64,000 bases of DNA from Anaerolineae bacterium. GTDB taxonomy: Bacteria > Chloroflexota > Anaerolineae > Aggregatilineales > Phototrophicaceae. The notes under the pieces are model-generated. The model made no database searches. It worked only from the letters and a program-made list of their open reading frames with translations, and was not told the DNA's origin. Of the stretch, positions 53,795 through 62,469 are shown in pieces. The stretch is taken from the NCBI GenBank assembly GCA_022826865.1, contig JAJDUC010000079.1, positions 45,704-109,703 of the forward strand, written 5' to 3'. The translations under genes and the position numbers were made by a program. Numbering within the stretch: the first letter of the stretch is position 1; every line of letters starts with the position of its first letter.

Positions 53795-54733
53795 GTGCGA
53801 TATTTGACGCTTGGACGAACCGGGCTGAAGGTTTCACAGATGGGCATTGGCGCGGGCGGGCCCAGCCGGCTCGGCCAACGCGACAATATGCGCTCGCGGG
53901 CGGAATCCATCGACCTCGTATTGCGCGCCTTTGACGGCGGCGTCAATTTCGTCGATACGGCCGAAGCCTACGACACGGAGGACATCGTCGGCGCGACTGT
54001 CGCTCAGCGCGATCGCAGCAGCATTTTCATTTCGACCAAGAAACGCCTCCGCCGAGAAAACATTAGCCCGGAGCAGTTGCGCGCCGGCTTGGAGAACAGC
54101 TTGCGGCGCTTGCGCAGCGACTACATTGATATCTATCACCTGCATGGTTTACGGCTCGAACAATACGAATATTATCTGCAGGACATCGTGCCGGCGCTGC
54201 AAGACCTGCGACAAGAAGGGAAGATCCGCTTTATCGGCGTGACGGAATCCTGGTCCAGCGACCTTCAACACCGGATGCTGCAGCGGGCGCTGGAAGACGA
54301 TGTTTGGGATGTGATCATGGTCGGCTTCAACCTGCTCAATCAGACGGCGCGCCGAAGTGTGCTGGCAACCGCCATCGAAAAAGACATCGGCGTCTTGATA
54401 ATGTTTGCCGTTCGCCGCGCTCTCAGCCAGCCGGGCAAACTGGCGGCCACTTTACAAGCGCTCATCGACTCGGGCGAGCTCGAGCCGGGCGCGATCGACC
54501 TTGAGAATCCCTTGGGTTTTCTGCTGGAGGACGGTTCGGCGGCCAGCATTCCGGACGCCGCCTACCGCTTCTGCCGCGCTGAAGCGGGCGCGCATGTCAT
54601 TCTGTCGGGGACCGGCAATCCGCTTCACCTGGATGAAAACTTGGCGAGCTTCGCGCGGGCGCCTCTGCCGCCAAAACACCTGGCACGCCTGAAAGAGATC
54701 TTTCGCAACTGTAATTCGGTCACCGGCCAGTAG
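53795..54733 (+). CDS. Aldo/keto reductase
   Basis: 312 aa from GTG 53795, with aggag 5 nt upstream; no ATG fits. Catalytic tetrad: D54 and Y59 (FVDTAEAYD), K82 (ISTKK) and H117 (IYHLHG). The (beta/alpha)8 order is intact: RTGLKVSQMGIGAGG, SLRRLRSDYIDIYHLHG, GKIRFIGVTESW, GFNLLNQTARR, VILSGTGNPLHLDEN. Typical NADPH-dependent carbonyl reductase; substrate unknown. It converges on the TPR gene across a strong terminator. Confidence 0.88.
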   Translation: MRYLTLGRTGLKVSQMGIGAGGPSRLGQRDNMRSRAESIDLVLRAFDGGVNFVDTAEAYDTEDIVGATVAQRDRSSIFISTKKRLRRENISPEQLRAGLENSLRRLRSDYIDIYHLHGLRLEQYEYYLQDIVPALQDLRQEGKIRFIGVTESWSSDLQHRMLQRALEDDVWDVIMVGFNLLNQTARRSVLATAIEKDIGVLIMFAVRRALSQPGKLAATLQALIDSGELEPGAIDLENPLGFLLEDGSAASIPDAAYRFCRAEAGAHVILSGTGNPLHLDENLASFARAPLPPKHLARLKEIFRNCNSVTGQ

Positions 54734-54810
54734 CGCAGGCGGGGCCGGCCGCGCTTGAGAATTAGCCTGCCATTCGCCCAAGCGCAGGGCTGTGGGCGAC
54801 GGCGCAATAA

Positions 54811-54845
54811 AAAAGGGGGCGAGCCTGTCCGGCCCGCCCCCTTTT
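54811..54845. terminator. Bidirectional intrinsic terminator
   Basis: Arms aaaagggggcgagcc (54811-54825) and ggcccgccccctttt (54831-54845), 14 of 15 pairs, loop tgtcc. On the minus strand a run of T follows, so it serves the leftward TPR gene best; the plus strand has four T and serves the aldo/keto reductase. Confidence 0.85.
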
Positions 54846-54866
54846 GGGTTCTGTATGTTGGGCGCT

Positions 54867-56570
54867 TTAGTAGCGGCCCTCCGAGCAACCATAACCCGGG
54901 ATCGACATCGCCTGTTCGGTCAAGTCCACTTCGACATTGATCGTGCCATTGGCGCCGCCCTCGGCATGGCTGACTACCAGCGTGTATTGGCCGGTTTTGA
55001 GCAGCCTGTAATCCGAAATGATCGAATCATATTCGCTGCGCGATATGTCATCATCGCCGATCAGGGCCTGGCCCTCGGGATCGACCAGGATGATCAGCGG
55101 ATCGACAAAGCCGGGCGCAACGGTCGCCACCGAGATATCAACCTCCTGGCCACGTTTCGCATCAAAGGGGATACTGTATACCCAACCTTCGCGCATCGGC
55201 AGTTCGAAGCTGCTATCGCCTTGCAGTTCCTCGTGGAACAGCGTGCGACTGCGGTTCATCATGGCGTATTGGATGTAATCGTCCGCGCTCTCTTGCGCCT
55301 TGCCCATCTCTTCGTAGGTGATCCCGCGGGAGAGATACGGCAGGGCATAGCTGTCATCCTGGCGCATCGCCATTCCGATGTGGATGATAGATGATTCGTA
55401 TTCGCCCATGTGGCGATAGGTCACGCCCATCCAATTCATGGCTTCCGCGTCATTGCGGTTGACATTCAAGGCGCGGCGGAAGTTGTCCAACGCCGTCGCA
55501 TAGTCGCCGGACATCAAAGCGCGGTAAGCGTCGCTTTTGAATTGGGCGCCGTCGTTGCCTTGGGTGAACAAGCCCGAAATCTCGAAGGATACTTCGACGC
55601 GCCCCTCGGCGCTGCCGCCGGCGTGCGTCAATACCACGGCATATTCGCCGCTCTCTGGCACGCGGAAGTGCACGTAGCTGTCCCACCATTCGCCAGTGTC
55701 ATCGTTGGCGGTCAAGGGCTGCCCCTGCGGGTCAAGAATCAGTACCAGGGGATCGCTGTCCACATCGCGCTGGCTGCTGACGGCGGAGACGACGATATCC
55801 TGGCCGGCGCTGGCTTTGAATGGGAACACGTAGACCGAGCCCTCCGACATCGCTACCTCGATGCTGCCTTCCCATGCCAGGTTTTCGTTGCGAATCACGC
55901 GCTGCTTTTTGCGCTTGATCCACTCGACATAGTCGGCCATCGCCTCGTCCATCTCGCCAATCTTTTCATAGACGATGCCACGATTCAGGTAGGGGTAGTC
56001 CGCTTCCGGCGCTAGCGACATCAAGCGGTTGCAGTCGGCCAATGCCAACTCGTGCTCGCCGATTTCGCTGAAGGCCCAGCAACGATTGTTGAGCGCGGCC
56101 AGGCTGTCCGGTTGCTGCTGCAGCACGATTGAATAGTCTTGCGCGGCCAGCGCATGTTCATCGACCATGCTGTAGGCATAGCCGCGGGCGAAGATGGTAT
56201 CAATGTCGGCGGCGCCTTCCGCAATCAAGACATCGTATAGAGCGATCGCAGAGCGGAACTCTTCGTTCGACAGGCTTGACCAAGCCATGTTTTTGGCTGC
56301 GCTAGCGCTCAAGAAACCGCCCGGCGCGCCGGCTACTTCCGCAGCCTGCGCCAAAGCCGCTTCCTGCGCGGCGATGATCGCTTCCAACTCGGCAATCACG
56401 GCGTCGCGATTATCGTCGACCGTTGCTGCCGGCGTCAGGAAGCCAATGGTCACTACAACGGCAACCAGCACCAACAAGCCCTCAATGATGAGAGCGCTTG
56501 GGCGCTGGCCGAGAATGCGATCTTTGATGGAACGTTTGGGAATGTCGTATTCCAGGTACTGTTTCGTCAT
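54867..56570 (-). CDS. Membrane-anchored TPR protein with two PPC-like domains
   Basis: 567 aa from ATG 56570. N-terminal cytoplasmic segment YLEYDIPKRSIKDRILGQR, then one membrane helix (ALIIEGLLVLVAVVVTIGFL). Outside: three to four TPR units (about 95-215), a PPC-like beta domain (about 225-325, DPLVLILDPQGQPLTANDDTG), more TPR units (about 340-425) and a second PPC-like domain (about 440-550, DPLIILVDPEGQALIGDDD). PPC modules usually aid secretion or folding of exoproteins. The N-terminal segment is shared with the next gene, and the PPC modules with the secreted protein at 17194-19455. Confidence 0.75.
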   Translation of the reverse strand: MTKQYLEYDIPKRSIKDRILGQRPSALIIEGLLVLVAVVVTIGFLTPAATVDDNRDAVIAELEAIIAAQEAALAQAAEVAGAPGGFLSASAAKNMAWSSLSNEEFRSAIALYDVLIAEGAADIDTIFARGYAYSMVDEHALAAQDYSIVLQQQPDSLAALNNRCWAFSEIGEHELALADCNRLMSLAPEADYPYLNRGIVYEKIGEMDEAMADYVEWIKRKKQRVIRNENLAWEGSIEVAMSEGSVYVFPFKASAGQDIVVSAVSSQRDVDSDPLVLILDPQGQPLTANDDTGEWWDSYVHFRVPESGEYAVVLTHAGGSAEGRVEVSFEISGLFTQGNDGAQFKSDAYRALMSGDYATALDNFRRALNVNRNDAEAMNWMGVTYRHMGEYESSIIHIGMAMRQDDSYALPYLSRGITYEEMGKAQESADDYIQYAMMNRSRTLFHEELQGDSSFELPMREGWVYSIPFDAKRGQEVDISVATVAPGFVDPLIILVDPEGQALIGDDDISRSEYDSIISDYRLLKTGQYTLVVSHAEGGANGTINVEVDLTEQAMSIPGYGCSEGRY

Positions 56571-56683
56571 AAGGATCCCTCGCACTTTCAGCTACCGACC
56601 ACTTGATCAACTAACTAAATCTAAGTATAGCCACTTAGCGCCGCAATCGTCAAGCCGCGTCGCCATCGCCAAACCTATGCCAC

Positions 56684-57565
56684 CTATGCGCCGCCCGAAC
56701 CGTTGCTCACAAGCGCCTGATACCGCTGGAAACTTGCTTGCGCCGCTGAACGGTAACCTAGTCTATCGTAAAATGCCGCGATCTCCAAATACATGTCCGA
56801 ATAGGTCGAGCCAATCTCGTAAGCCAGGTTGTATTGGCGCAGCGCCCGCCGCGTCTGGCCTTGCCGCGCGAATACCCGACCGAGGTTGTAATGAGCCAAG
56901 GCGCAGACCTCATGCGCGCAGGGCTGGTTGATCTCCAGGACTTGCAGGCAATCCCGCGCGGCCGCCGCAAGTTCGCCCATTTCGACCTGAAGCCAACAGC
57001 GGTTTTCCAGGGCGATTGTATATTTCGTCAAGTCATCCGCGGTCTTCAAGGCCGCGTCGCAGTGCCCCAGGGCGGAAGTAAATTCGCCGGTTTCGCCATA
57101 TGCCCAGCAGAGCGAATTATGCCCGTCAAAATCCTTGGGTTCCAATGCCAGCAGCCTGCGATAGCGTTTTATCGCATCCTCGAAGGCGCCGGCGCGCATA
57201 TCAATATAACCACGCCATCTATAGTTCGAAGCGTTTTCCGCATCGACAGCGATCGCCAGGTCAAACATCGCCGCGGCCGCCTCAAATTGCCCGGCGCCCA
57301 CGTATTCAAGGCCGCGCTCCTTCACCAGGTCCAGCGGCACTTGCAAGCCCCGCGCAGCGTCAGACGCGGCATCGCCTTGCCCGGCAACCGCCGCCGCCGT
57401 CCCCTGCTCGGGAAGGGGACCGAACAAGTCCAGAGCCCGCCCGGCCGCTAGGGCAAGCACAATCGTCAACGCGATCTCGATTAGAATGGCGCTCCAGCGC
57501 TGGCCGAGGAAGCGCTGAATCACATTATTCTGAGGCACATCATAGACGGGATATTTGTCGTACAT
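56684..57565 (-). CDS. Membrane-anchored TPR protein, paralogous anchor
   Basis: 293 aa from ATG 57565 (gggaga upstream); the longer upstream frame is unlikely. N-terminus YPVYDVPQNNVIQRFLGQRWSA matches the neighbour's YLEYDIPKRSIKDRILGQRPSA, followed by one helix (ILIEIALTIVLALAAG). The extracytoplasmic part has five to six TPR units (about 90-285: GLEYVGAGQFEAAAAMFDLAI, GYIDMRAGAFEDAIKRYRRLL, CWAYGETGEFTSALGHCDAAL, HYNLGRVFARQGQTRRALRQYNLAY). No PPC domain. Same strand as the preceding TPR gene, 113 nt apart. Confidence 0.75.
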   Translation of the reverse strand: MYDKYPVYDVPQNNVIQRFLGQRWSAILIEIALTIVLALAAGRALDLFGPLPEQGTAAAVAGQGDAASDAARGLQVPLDLVKERGLEYVGAGQFEAAAAMFDLAIAVDAENASNYRWRGYIDMRAGAFEDAIKRYRRLLALEPKDFDGHNSLCWAYGETGEFTSALGHCDAALKTADDLTKYTIALENRCWLQVEMGELAAAARDCLQVLEINQPCAHEVCALAHYNLGRVFARQGQTRRALRQYNLAYEIGSTYSDMYLEIAAFYDRLGYRSAAQASFQRYQALVSNGSGGA

Positions 57566-57639
57566 GATCTCCCTCGAAGATCCTTGCAGCCAGTATAACG
57601 CAGAAACTACCGGCACCGCCAAATTCTAATCTACGGGTA

Positions 57640-57832
57640 CAGGGTAATCGCATCAAATTTAAATTGCGCCGATAAATGACATTTTCCCCTCAAATTATGT
57701 AATCCGTAGGGGCGTTTCGCTGAAACGCCCGCAATTTGCAGGCCATTATCAACGGGCGTCTCACGAGACGCCCCTACACTTTCGCAATTTTCGTAGCGAA
57801 CCGCTCATTATGATTTTGATGCGATTGCCCTC
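57640..57832 (+). mobile_element. Family B element, copy 5
   Basis: 193 nt, same length as copy 2 and about 97% identical to it. Termini cagggtaatcgcatcaaat and tttgatgcgattgccct (one mismatch). No target duplication found (tctacgggta left, tataatcatt right), so one flank may have rearranged. Ends 19 nt before the -35 of the sugar-operon promoter. Confidence 0.8.
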
Positions 57833-57850
57833 TATAATCATTCGTCTTGC

Positions 57851-57879
57851 TTGACACTCCTGCGTCCTTCCTATATAGT
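57851..57879 (+). promoter_or_regulatory. Promoter of the sugar-import operon
   Basis: TTGACA (57851-57856), 17-nt spacer, TATAGT (57874-57879); near-consensus. The leader to the binding-protein ATG at 58025 would be about 138 nt, long enough for regulation; it contains the hairpin gtttcgccggataggcgaa-like stem at 57889-57908. Confidence 0.65.
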
Positions 57880-58024
57880 TCTACGGCTGTTTCGCCGGAT
57901 AGGCGAATTGTGAAGACCGCTGCCAATCATCATATTTTATGAGTTGGTCCCGGCGGGCGATTCGCCAATCTGCTTGCGAACATCGATCACTCTTATCCAT
58001 TCACTAGCATTAGGAGAGTAGAAA

Positions 58025-59304
58025 ATGCGCAAAGTTTTAGCTTTATTTGTCATCCTGACCTTGCTCGCGTCGGCTGTACCGGGCTTGACACAAGACATGG
58101 TTGAGCTGCGGATTCGCTGGTACAACGACGGCAACGAAGGCGAAGTCCTGCGCGACTTGCTTGACCGCTTTGAGGCGGACAATCCTGACATCAGCGTTGA
58201 GATTGATACCGTGCCCTACAGCGCGATTTTGGAGAACTTGCCGCTAGATCTGCTGCTGGCGAAGGTCCTGATATGGCGCGCGTCACCGACCTGGGCGGCT
58301 TGGCGCAATACTATCTGGACATGACGCCCTACCTGAGCGATCCGGCTTATTGGGAAGAGAACTTCGGTCCCTTCCTGAACTGGAAGCGCGTGCCCGGCGA
58401 TGATTCCAGCATCCCCGGTTTCATGACGCAGTTGACTATCACAGGTCCTTTCATCAACCGTACGCTCTTTGAGCAGGCTGGCGTTGATGTGCCCAGCGAT
58501 ATGTCCGATTCGGTCACCTGGGAAGAATGGGCGGAAGCCTCGCGCGAGGTCGCCGAAACTTTGGAAATCCCCTATCCGATGGCGATGGATCGCAGCGGCC
58601 ACCGTTTTGCTGGTCCCGCGATCAGCATGGGCGCGATGTACTTTGACGACATGGGGCATCCGACGGTCATGGATGAGGGCTTCCGCAACATGGCGGAAAT
58701 CTTCGTCAACTGGCATCTGGATGGCACCATGCATCCAGAAATGTGGCCCCTTAGCGAAGGTTACGCTAATGCCTACGAAGAATTCGCCAATGCCGAATTG
58801 GCCTTTTATATGGCTGGGAGTTGGGCGGTCGGGCAGTTCAGCGAGGCGATCGGCGATGCCTTTGATTGGCAAGCGGTACCGAATCCCTGTGGACCTGGGG
58901 GATGCACCGGGTTGCCAGGAGGCGCGGCTCTAGTAGGCATCGCTACAACAGAGCACCCAGAAGAAGTGGCGCGCGTGATGGAATACTTGACAAGCCAAGA
59001 TGTGCTGGGCGAATTCGGCGCGCGAACGCTTTTTATTCAGGCGCACGCGGGATTGTCCGAATCAGGCATTGACTGGAATACGGACCTTCAGTTGGCGAAG
59101 GATGCCTTAAGCGTGTTTGTTGGTCAAGTGGGCACTCTGACACAGACTGCCTTTGACTTGCAAGCATACATTTACAACCGCAATGTCTTTAATGCTACGA
59201 GAGACCGCCTTACGCAAGCGTTGGTTGGCGAATTGACGCTGGACGAGGCGATTGAACGCATACAAGACGATGTCGATACCGCATTGGCTGAAGTTTCTGG
59301 CTAG
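58025..59304 (+). pseudogene. Sugar-binding protein of an ABC importer, frameshifted
   Basis: Two frames form one protein. The first (58025-58324) has a signal peptide (KVLALFVILTLLASAVPG) and IRWYNDGNEGEVLRDLLDRFEADNPDISVE, then loses homology after ILENLP near 58240. The second resumes in the -1 frame with GEGPDMARVTDLGGLAQYY and runs to 59304 (CUT1 features: MAGSWAVGQF, MEYLTSQDVLGEF). A one-base deletion between about 58236 and 58262 explains it; no slippery heptamer is visible. The total of about 425 residues is normal for the family. Either a decayed gene or a sequencing error. Confidence 0.8.
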
Positions 59305-59396
59305 ACGAACATCTCCACACAATCCTCGATTCTATAGTCTCTCCTCTCTAATATTGAGAGGAGGGGCTTAGGATAGGTAATTAGAGCGAAATACCG

Positions 59397-60395
59397 TTGC
59401 GTCTAATAGACATCCTTGACCGCATTACGCGACCGCTTCTGCTGCTTCTGGTAATGTCGGTCGACCGCATCTTGACGCTGATCCAAGGCCGCGTCGGCAT
59501 CGACAAGATGGGTTATTTTTTTGTGCTGCCCAATTTATTGATATTTGGCATATTTGTTCTGTTTCCCATGCTGCTCAATTTGTACTACGCTATGACCGGC
59601 GGCACCAAACTTTTCCCAGCCGACCGGCCTTTTGTGGGCTTGGATAATTTTGCGACGCTCTTTGACTGTGACGATTTCCTGTCGCCAAACTCTTGCCAGG
59701 AAGATCTATTTTGGCGCGGCATTTTCAACACGATCCAATTTGTCGTCTTGCAAGTAAGCGCGATTGTGCTTTTCTCGCTGCTGACCGCGCTGGCATTAAA
59801 TCGCCGTATCATTGCCCGTGGCTTCTTCCGCAGTGTTTTCTTCTACCCCGTTCTGTTATCGCCTGTCGTTGTCGCGCTTATCTGGAAGTGGGTCTTGCAG
59901 TACGAGGGCGTACTCAACGCGATTGTCGAGTTGTTCGGCGGCGAAAGCATGCGCTGGCTGCTGGATACGAATTGGGCGATGTTTTGGGTGGTCTTCGTCA
60001 GCGTCTGGGCGCTGATGGGCTTTTACACCTTGATCTTGCTGGCGGGGCTGCAATCGATCCCGCCCGAACTCTATGAGGCGAGTTCAATCGACGGCGCCAA
60101 TACTTGGCAGGATTTCCGCTTCGTCACCATGCCCTTGCTTATGCCGACCATGTTTGTTGTGCTGGTGCTTTCGCTGATTCGCGCGGTGCAAATGTTCGAT
60201 CACATCTTTGTATTGACGGGCGGTGGACCGGGCACGCGCACGCAGTTGATGGTGCAGTACATCTACACCACCGGCTTCTCCAATCAGATTCAGCTATTTG
60301 GTTTGTCGGCGGCGGCTTCAATGGTGCTGGGCGTATCGCTGCTGATACTGACGCTGCTGCAATTGCGGCTGGGCAATCAATCCAGCCTGGCATAG
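59397..60395 (+). CDS. CUT1 ABC sugar permease, MalF type
   Basis: 332 aa from TTG 59397; no good ribosome-binding site, and an ATG at 59453 (MSVDRILT) is an alternative. Six to seven membrane helices. The EAA loop that docks the ATPase is EASSIDGANTWQDFRFVTMPLLMPT. The front part has an early helix (GYFFVLPNLLIFGIFVLFPMLLNLYYAM) and a short outer loop with two cysteines (CDDFLSPNSCQE) that may be disulfide-bonded. First permease of the operon, 92 nt after the binding-protein gene. Confidence 0.88.
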   Translation: MRLIDILDRITRPLLLLLVMSVDRILTLIQGRVGIDKMGYFFVLPNLLIFGIFVLFPMLLNLYYAMTGGTKLFPADRPFVGLDNFATLFDCDDFLSPNSCQEDLFWRGIFNTIQFVVLQVSAIVLFSLLTALALNRRIIARGFFRSVFFYPVLLSPVVVALIWKWVLQYEGVLNAIVELFGGESMRWLLDTNWAMFWVVFVSVWALMGFYTLILLAGLQSIPPELYEASSIDGANTWQDFRFVTMPLLMPTMFVVLVLSLIRAVQMFDHIFVLTGGGPGTRTQLMVQYIYTTGFSNQIQLFGLSAAASMVLGVSLLILTLLQLRLGNQSSLA

Positions 60396-60406
60396 GGGAC
60401 TATGGG

Positions 60407-61483
60407 ATGAGCGCGGAAAGAATCAGCGTATCGCAGTTTTTGTCCCTGCGCAGTGGCGGCAAAGGAATCAATACATCCGATGTATTGACCTATCTATATT
60501 TGACAGTCGGCACGATTTTGATGTTTGGGCCGGTGCTTTGGCTGTTCGCCTCGTCCTTCAAGACGCAAGCTGGTTTGTTAAAGTATCCGCCGCCGCTGCT
60601 GCCCTATCAGCAGGTGCAGGTCGAGGTCGAAGGCTACGACGATCCCCTGCCCCTGTTCAATGTGACGATGGAAGACGGCAGCGCGCGCGAGTTGGCGCAG
60701 GCGCGGCGCGTCGGCATCGAAGCGCAGATGGTCGACCCGGCCGACCCCGGCGCCGAGCGCATCAAAGTAAATATCAGCCAGCGCGAACCGGTGGAAGAGG
60801 TCAAACTGGCTTGGGAAAATTACCTCGACCCGCTGATTGAGATTGACTACTTTGACTTCATCACCTACCTCAAAAACAGCGTTCTGGTGACAACTGTGGC
60901 GACAGCTATCACCCTGGTCATCAACAGCATGGCGGCATTCGCCCTCAGCAAGTATCGCTTCAAAGGGCGCGACGCGATTTTTGTACTCTTCATCTCCACG
61001 CTCATGATCCCGATCACGGTCATCCTGGTGCCGGTCTTCCTGGTTATCACCTCAATCGGCTGGAAGAATAATCTCTGGGGTGTGATCATCCCCGGCGCGG
61101 CTACGCCGACCGGCATATTCTTGCTGCGACAATACATGCTTACGATTCCCGATGAATTGCTTGACGCGGCCCGCATCGACGGCGGCAGCGAATGGCATAT
61201 TTATTGGCGTATCATCCTGCCCTTGGCGCGGCCCGCGCTGGCGGTGCTGGCGATCTTCTCGGTGATGTGGCGCTGGAATGATTTCCTGTGGCCGCTGATC
61301 GTTCTCAGCCAGAACGATTATTTCACCCTGCAAGTCGGCTTGAACGCTTTTCAGGGCGAGCTGCAGATTCAGTGGCATTATGTGCTGGCCATGACCGTCG
61401 TAACCCTGCTGCCGATCACATTGGTCTTCGCCTTTTTGCAGCGCTTCATCACAACCGGCATCGCCACCACGGGCATGAAATGA
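60407..61483 (+). CDS. CUT1 ABC sugar permease, MalG type, with large outer loop
   Basis: 358 aa from ATG 60407 (aggggactatggg upstream), 11 nt after the first permease. Six helices and the EAA loop DAARIDGGSEWHIYWRIILPLARPA. Between helix 1 (about 26-50) and helix 2 (about 153-180) is an insert of about 95 residues (VEGYDDPLPLFNVTMEDGSA, RRVGIEAQMVDPADPG), larger than in most MalG-type subunits. The operon has no ATPase gene; a shared ATPase elsewhere is expected. The stop overlaps the next ATG as ATGA. Confidence 0.88.
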   Translation: MSAERISVSQFLSLRSGGKGINTSDVLTYLYLTVGTILMFGPVLWLFASSFKTQAGLLKYPPPLLPYQQVQVEVEGYDDPLPLFNVTMEDGSARELAQARRVGIEAQMVDPADPGAERIKVNISQREPVEEVKLAWENYLDPLIEIDYFDFITYLKNSVLVTTVATAITLVINSMAAFALSKYRFKGRDAIFVLFISTLMIPITVILVPVFLVITSIGWKNNLWGVIIPGAATPTGIFLLRQYMLTIPDELLDAARIDGGSEWHIYWRIILPLARPALAVLAIFSVMWRWNDFLWPLIVLSQNDYFTLQVGLNAFQGELQIQWHYVLAMTVVTLLPITLVFAFLQRFITTGIATTGMK

Positions 61484-62469
61484 TGCCGGCGCGAAGGGTC
61501 CGGGTCGCCGCGCCCGGCCAGGTTGACTTGGAGACTTTCGAGCCGGCGCCGCCGCAGGCCGGGCAGGTGTTGCTGCGGGCGCTGACGACGTTGGTAAGCC
61601 CCGGCACGGAACGCGCCTTCTTCCTCAACCTCGATAATACTGACCCCAGCTACCCCCTGTATCCCGGTTACAGCTTCGTTGGGGAAGTCAGCGCATGTGG
61701 CGCCGGCGTGACCGGGCTCTCGGTCGGCGACCGTGTGGCCTGCTCGGAGGCGCACTGTTCACATGCGCTGGTTGAAGCGCGCGATTGCCTGCCGGCGCCG
61801 GCCGACCTATCGAACGAAGAGGCCGCCTTCTTCAACCTGCTGGCGATCGCCATGCAGGGTACGCGAAAAGCGCGGATTGAACTGGGAGAGTCGGTGGCGG
61901 TCTTGGGCGCGGGCCTCATCGGCATCCTGGCCATGCGCCTGGCTCAATTGTCCGGCGGATTGCCCGTGCTTGGGCTCGACTTGGACGCGGGCCGTCTGGA
62001 TTTGGCGCGGAAGATCGGCGTGGACCATACGCTGCTCTGCGACGACAGTCTGCCGGCGGCGCTGAAAACTGCGCTGGGCAGCGCTGGCGCGGATGTCGTG
62101 ATCGAAGCGACCGGGGCGCCGCAACTCGTTTCCACCGCCTTTCAGTTGGCGGCGGAAAAGGGCCGGGTTGTTCTGCTCGGCAGCGCGCGCGGCGATGCGG
62201 ATGACGTGAATTTCTATCGCGATGTGCATCGCAAAGGTCTGCTGGTCATTGGCGGGCATGAAATCACCCGCCCGAGTCACGAGGACAGCCCCGGCTACTG
62301 GACGAAAACCAGGGAGCAGAAACTCTGCTTGGAATTGCTCGCGCGCGGTCGCGTGGAGGTAAAACCGTTGATCACGCATCGCTACAGCTGGCGGGACTTT
62401 CCCGAGGCATACGCGCATTTGGCGAACTGGCATAAAGAGGCAATGGGCATGGTGATCAAATGGACCTGA
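61480..62469 (+). CDS. MDR-family zinc-type dehydrogenase
   Basis: 329 aa from ATG 61480, overlapping the permease stop by ATGA. Features: TLVSPGTERAFF (the SPGTE variant of the N-terminal domain), YPGYSFVGEVSACGAGV, GDRVACSEAHCSHA, Rossmann loop VLGAGLIGILAMRLAQL, VVIEATGAPQ. The last domain ends HRYSWRDFPEAYAHL. The SPGTE group acts on sugar or cyclitol alcohols in several catabolic operons; the substrate here is inferred to derive from the imported sugar. Its end overlaps the next gene's ATGGACC start by 10 nt. Confidence 0.82.
   Translation: MMPARRVRVAAPGQVDLETFEPAPPQAGQVLLRALTTLVSPGTERAFFLNLDNTDPSYPLYPGYSFVGEVSACGAGVTGLSVGDRVACSEAHCSHALVEARDCLPAPADLSNEEAAFFNLLAIAMQGTRKARIELGESVAVLGAGLIGILAMRLAQLSGGLPVLGLDLDAGRLDLARKIGVDHTLLCDDSLPAALKTALGSAGADVVIEATGAPQLVSTAFQLAAEKGRVVLLGSARGDADDVNFYRDVHRKGLLVIGGHEITRPSHEDSPGYWTKTREQKLCLELLARGRVEVKPLITHRYSWRDFPEAYAHLANWHKEAMGMVIKWT

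Noticed and set aside
58240..58262. Programmed -1 frameshift in the binding-protein gene
   Set aside because: No slippery heptamer or downstream pseudoknot is visible, and the family is not known to use frameshifting.
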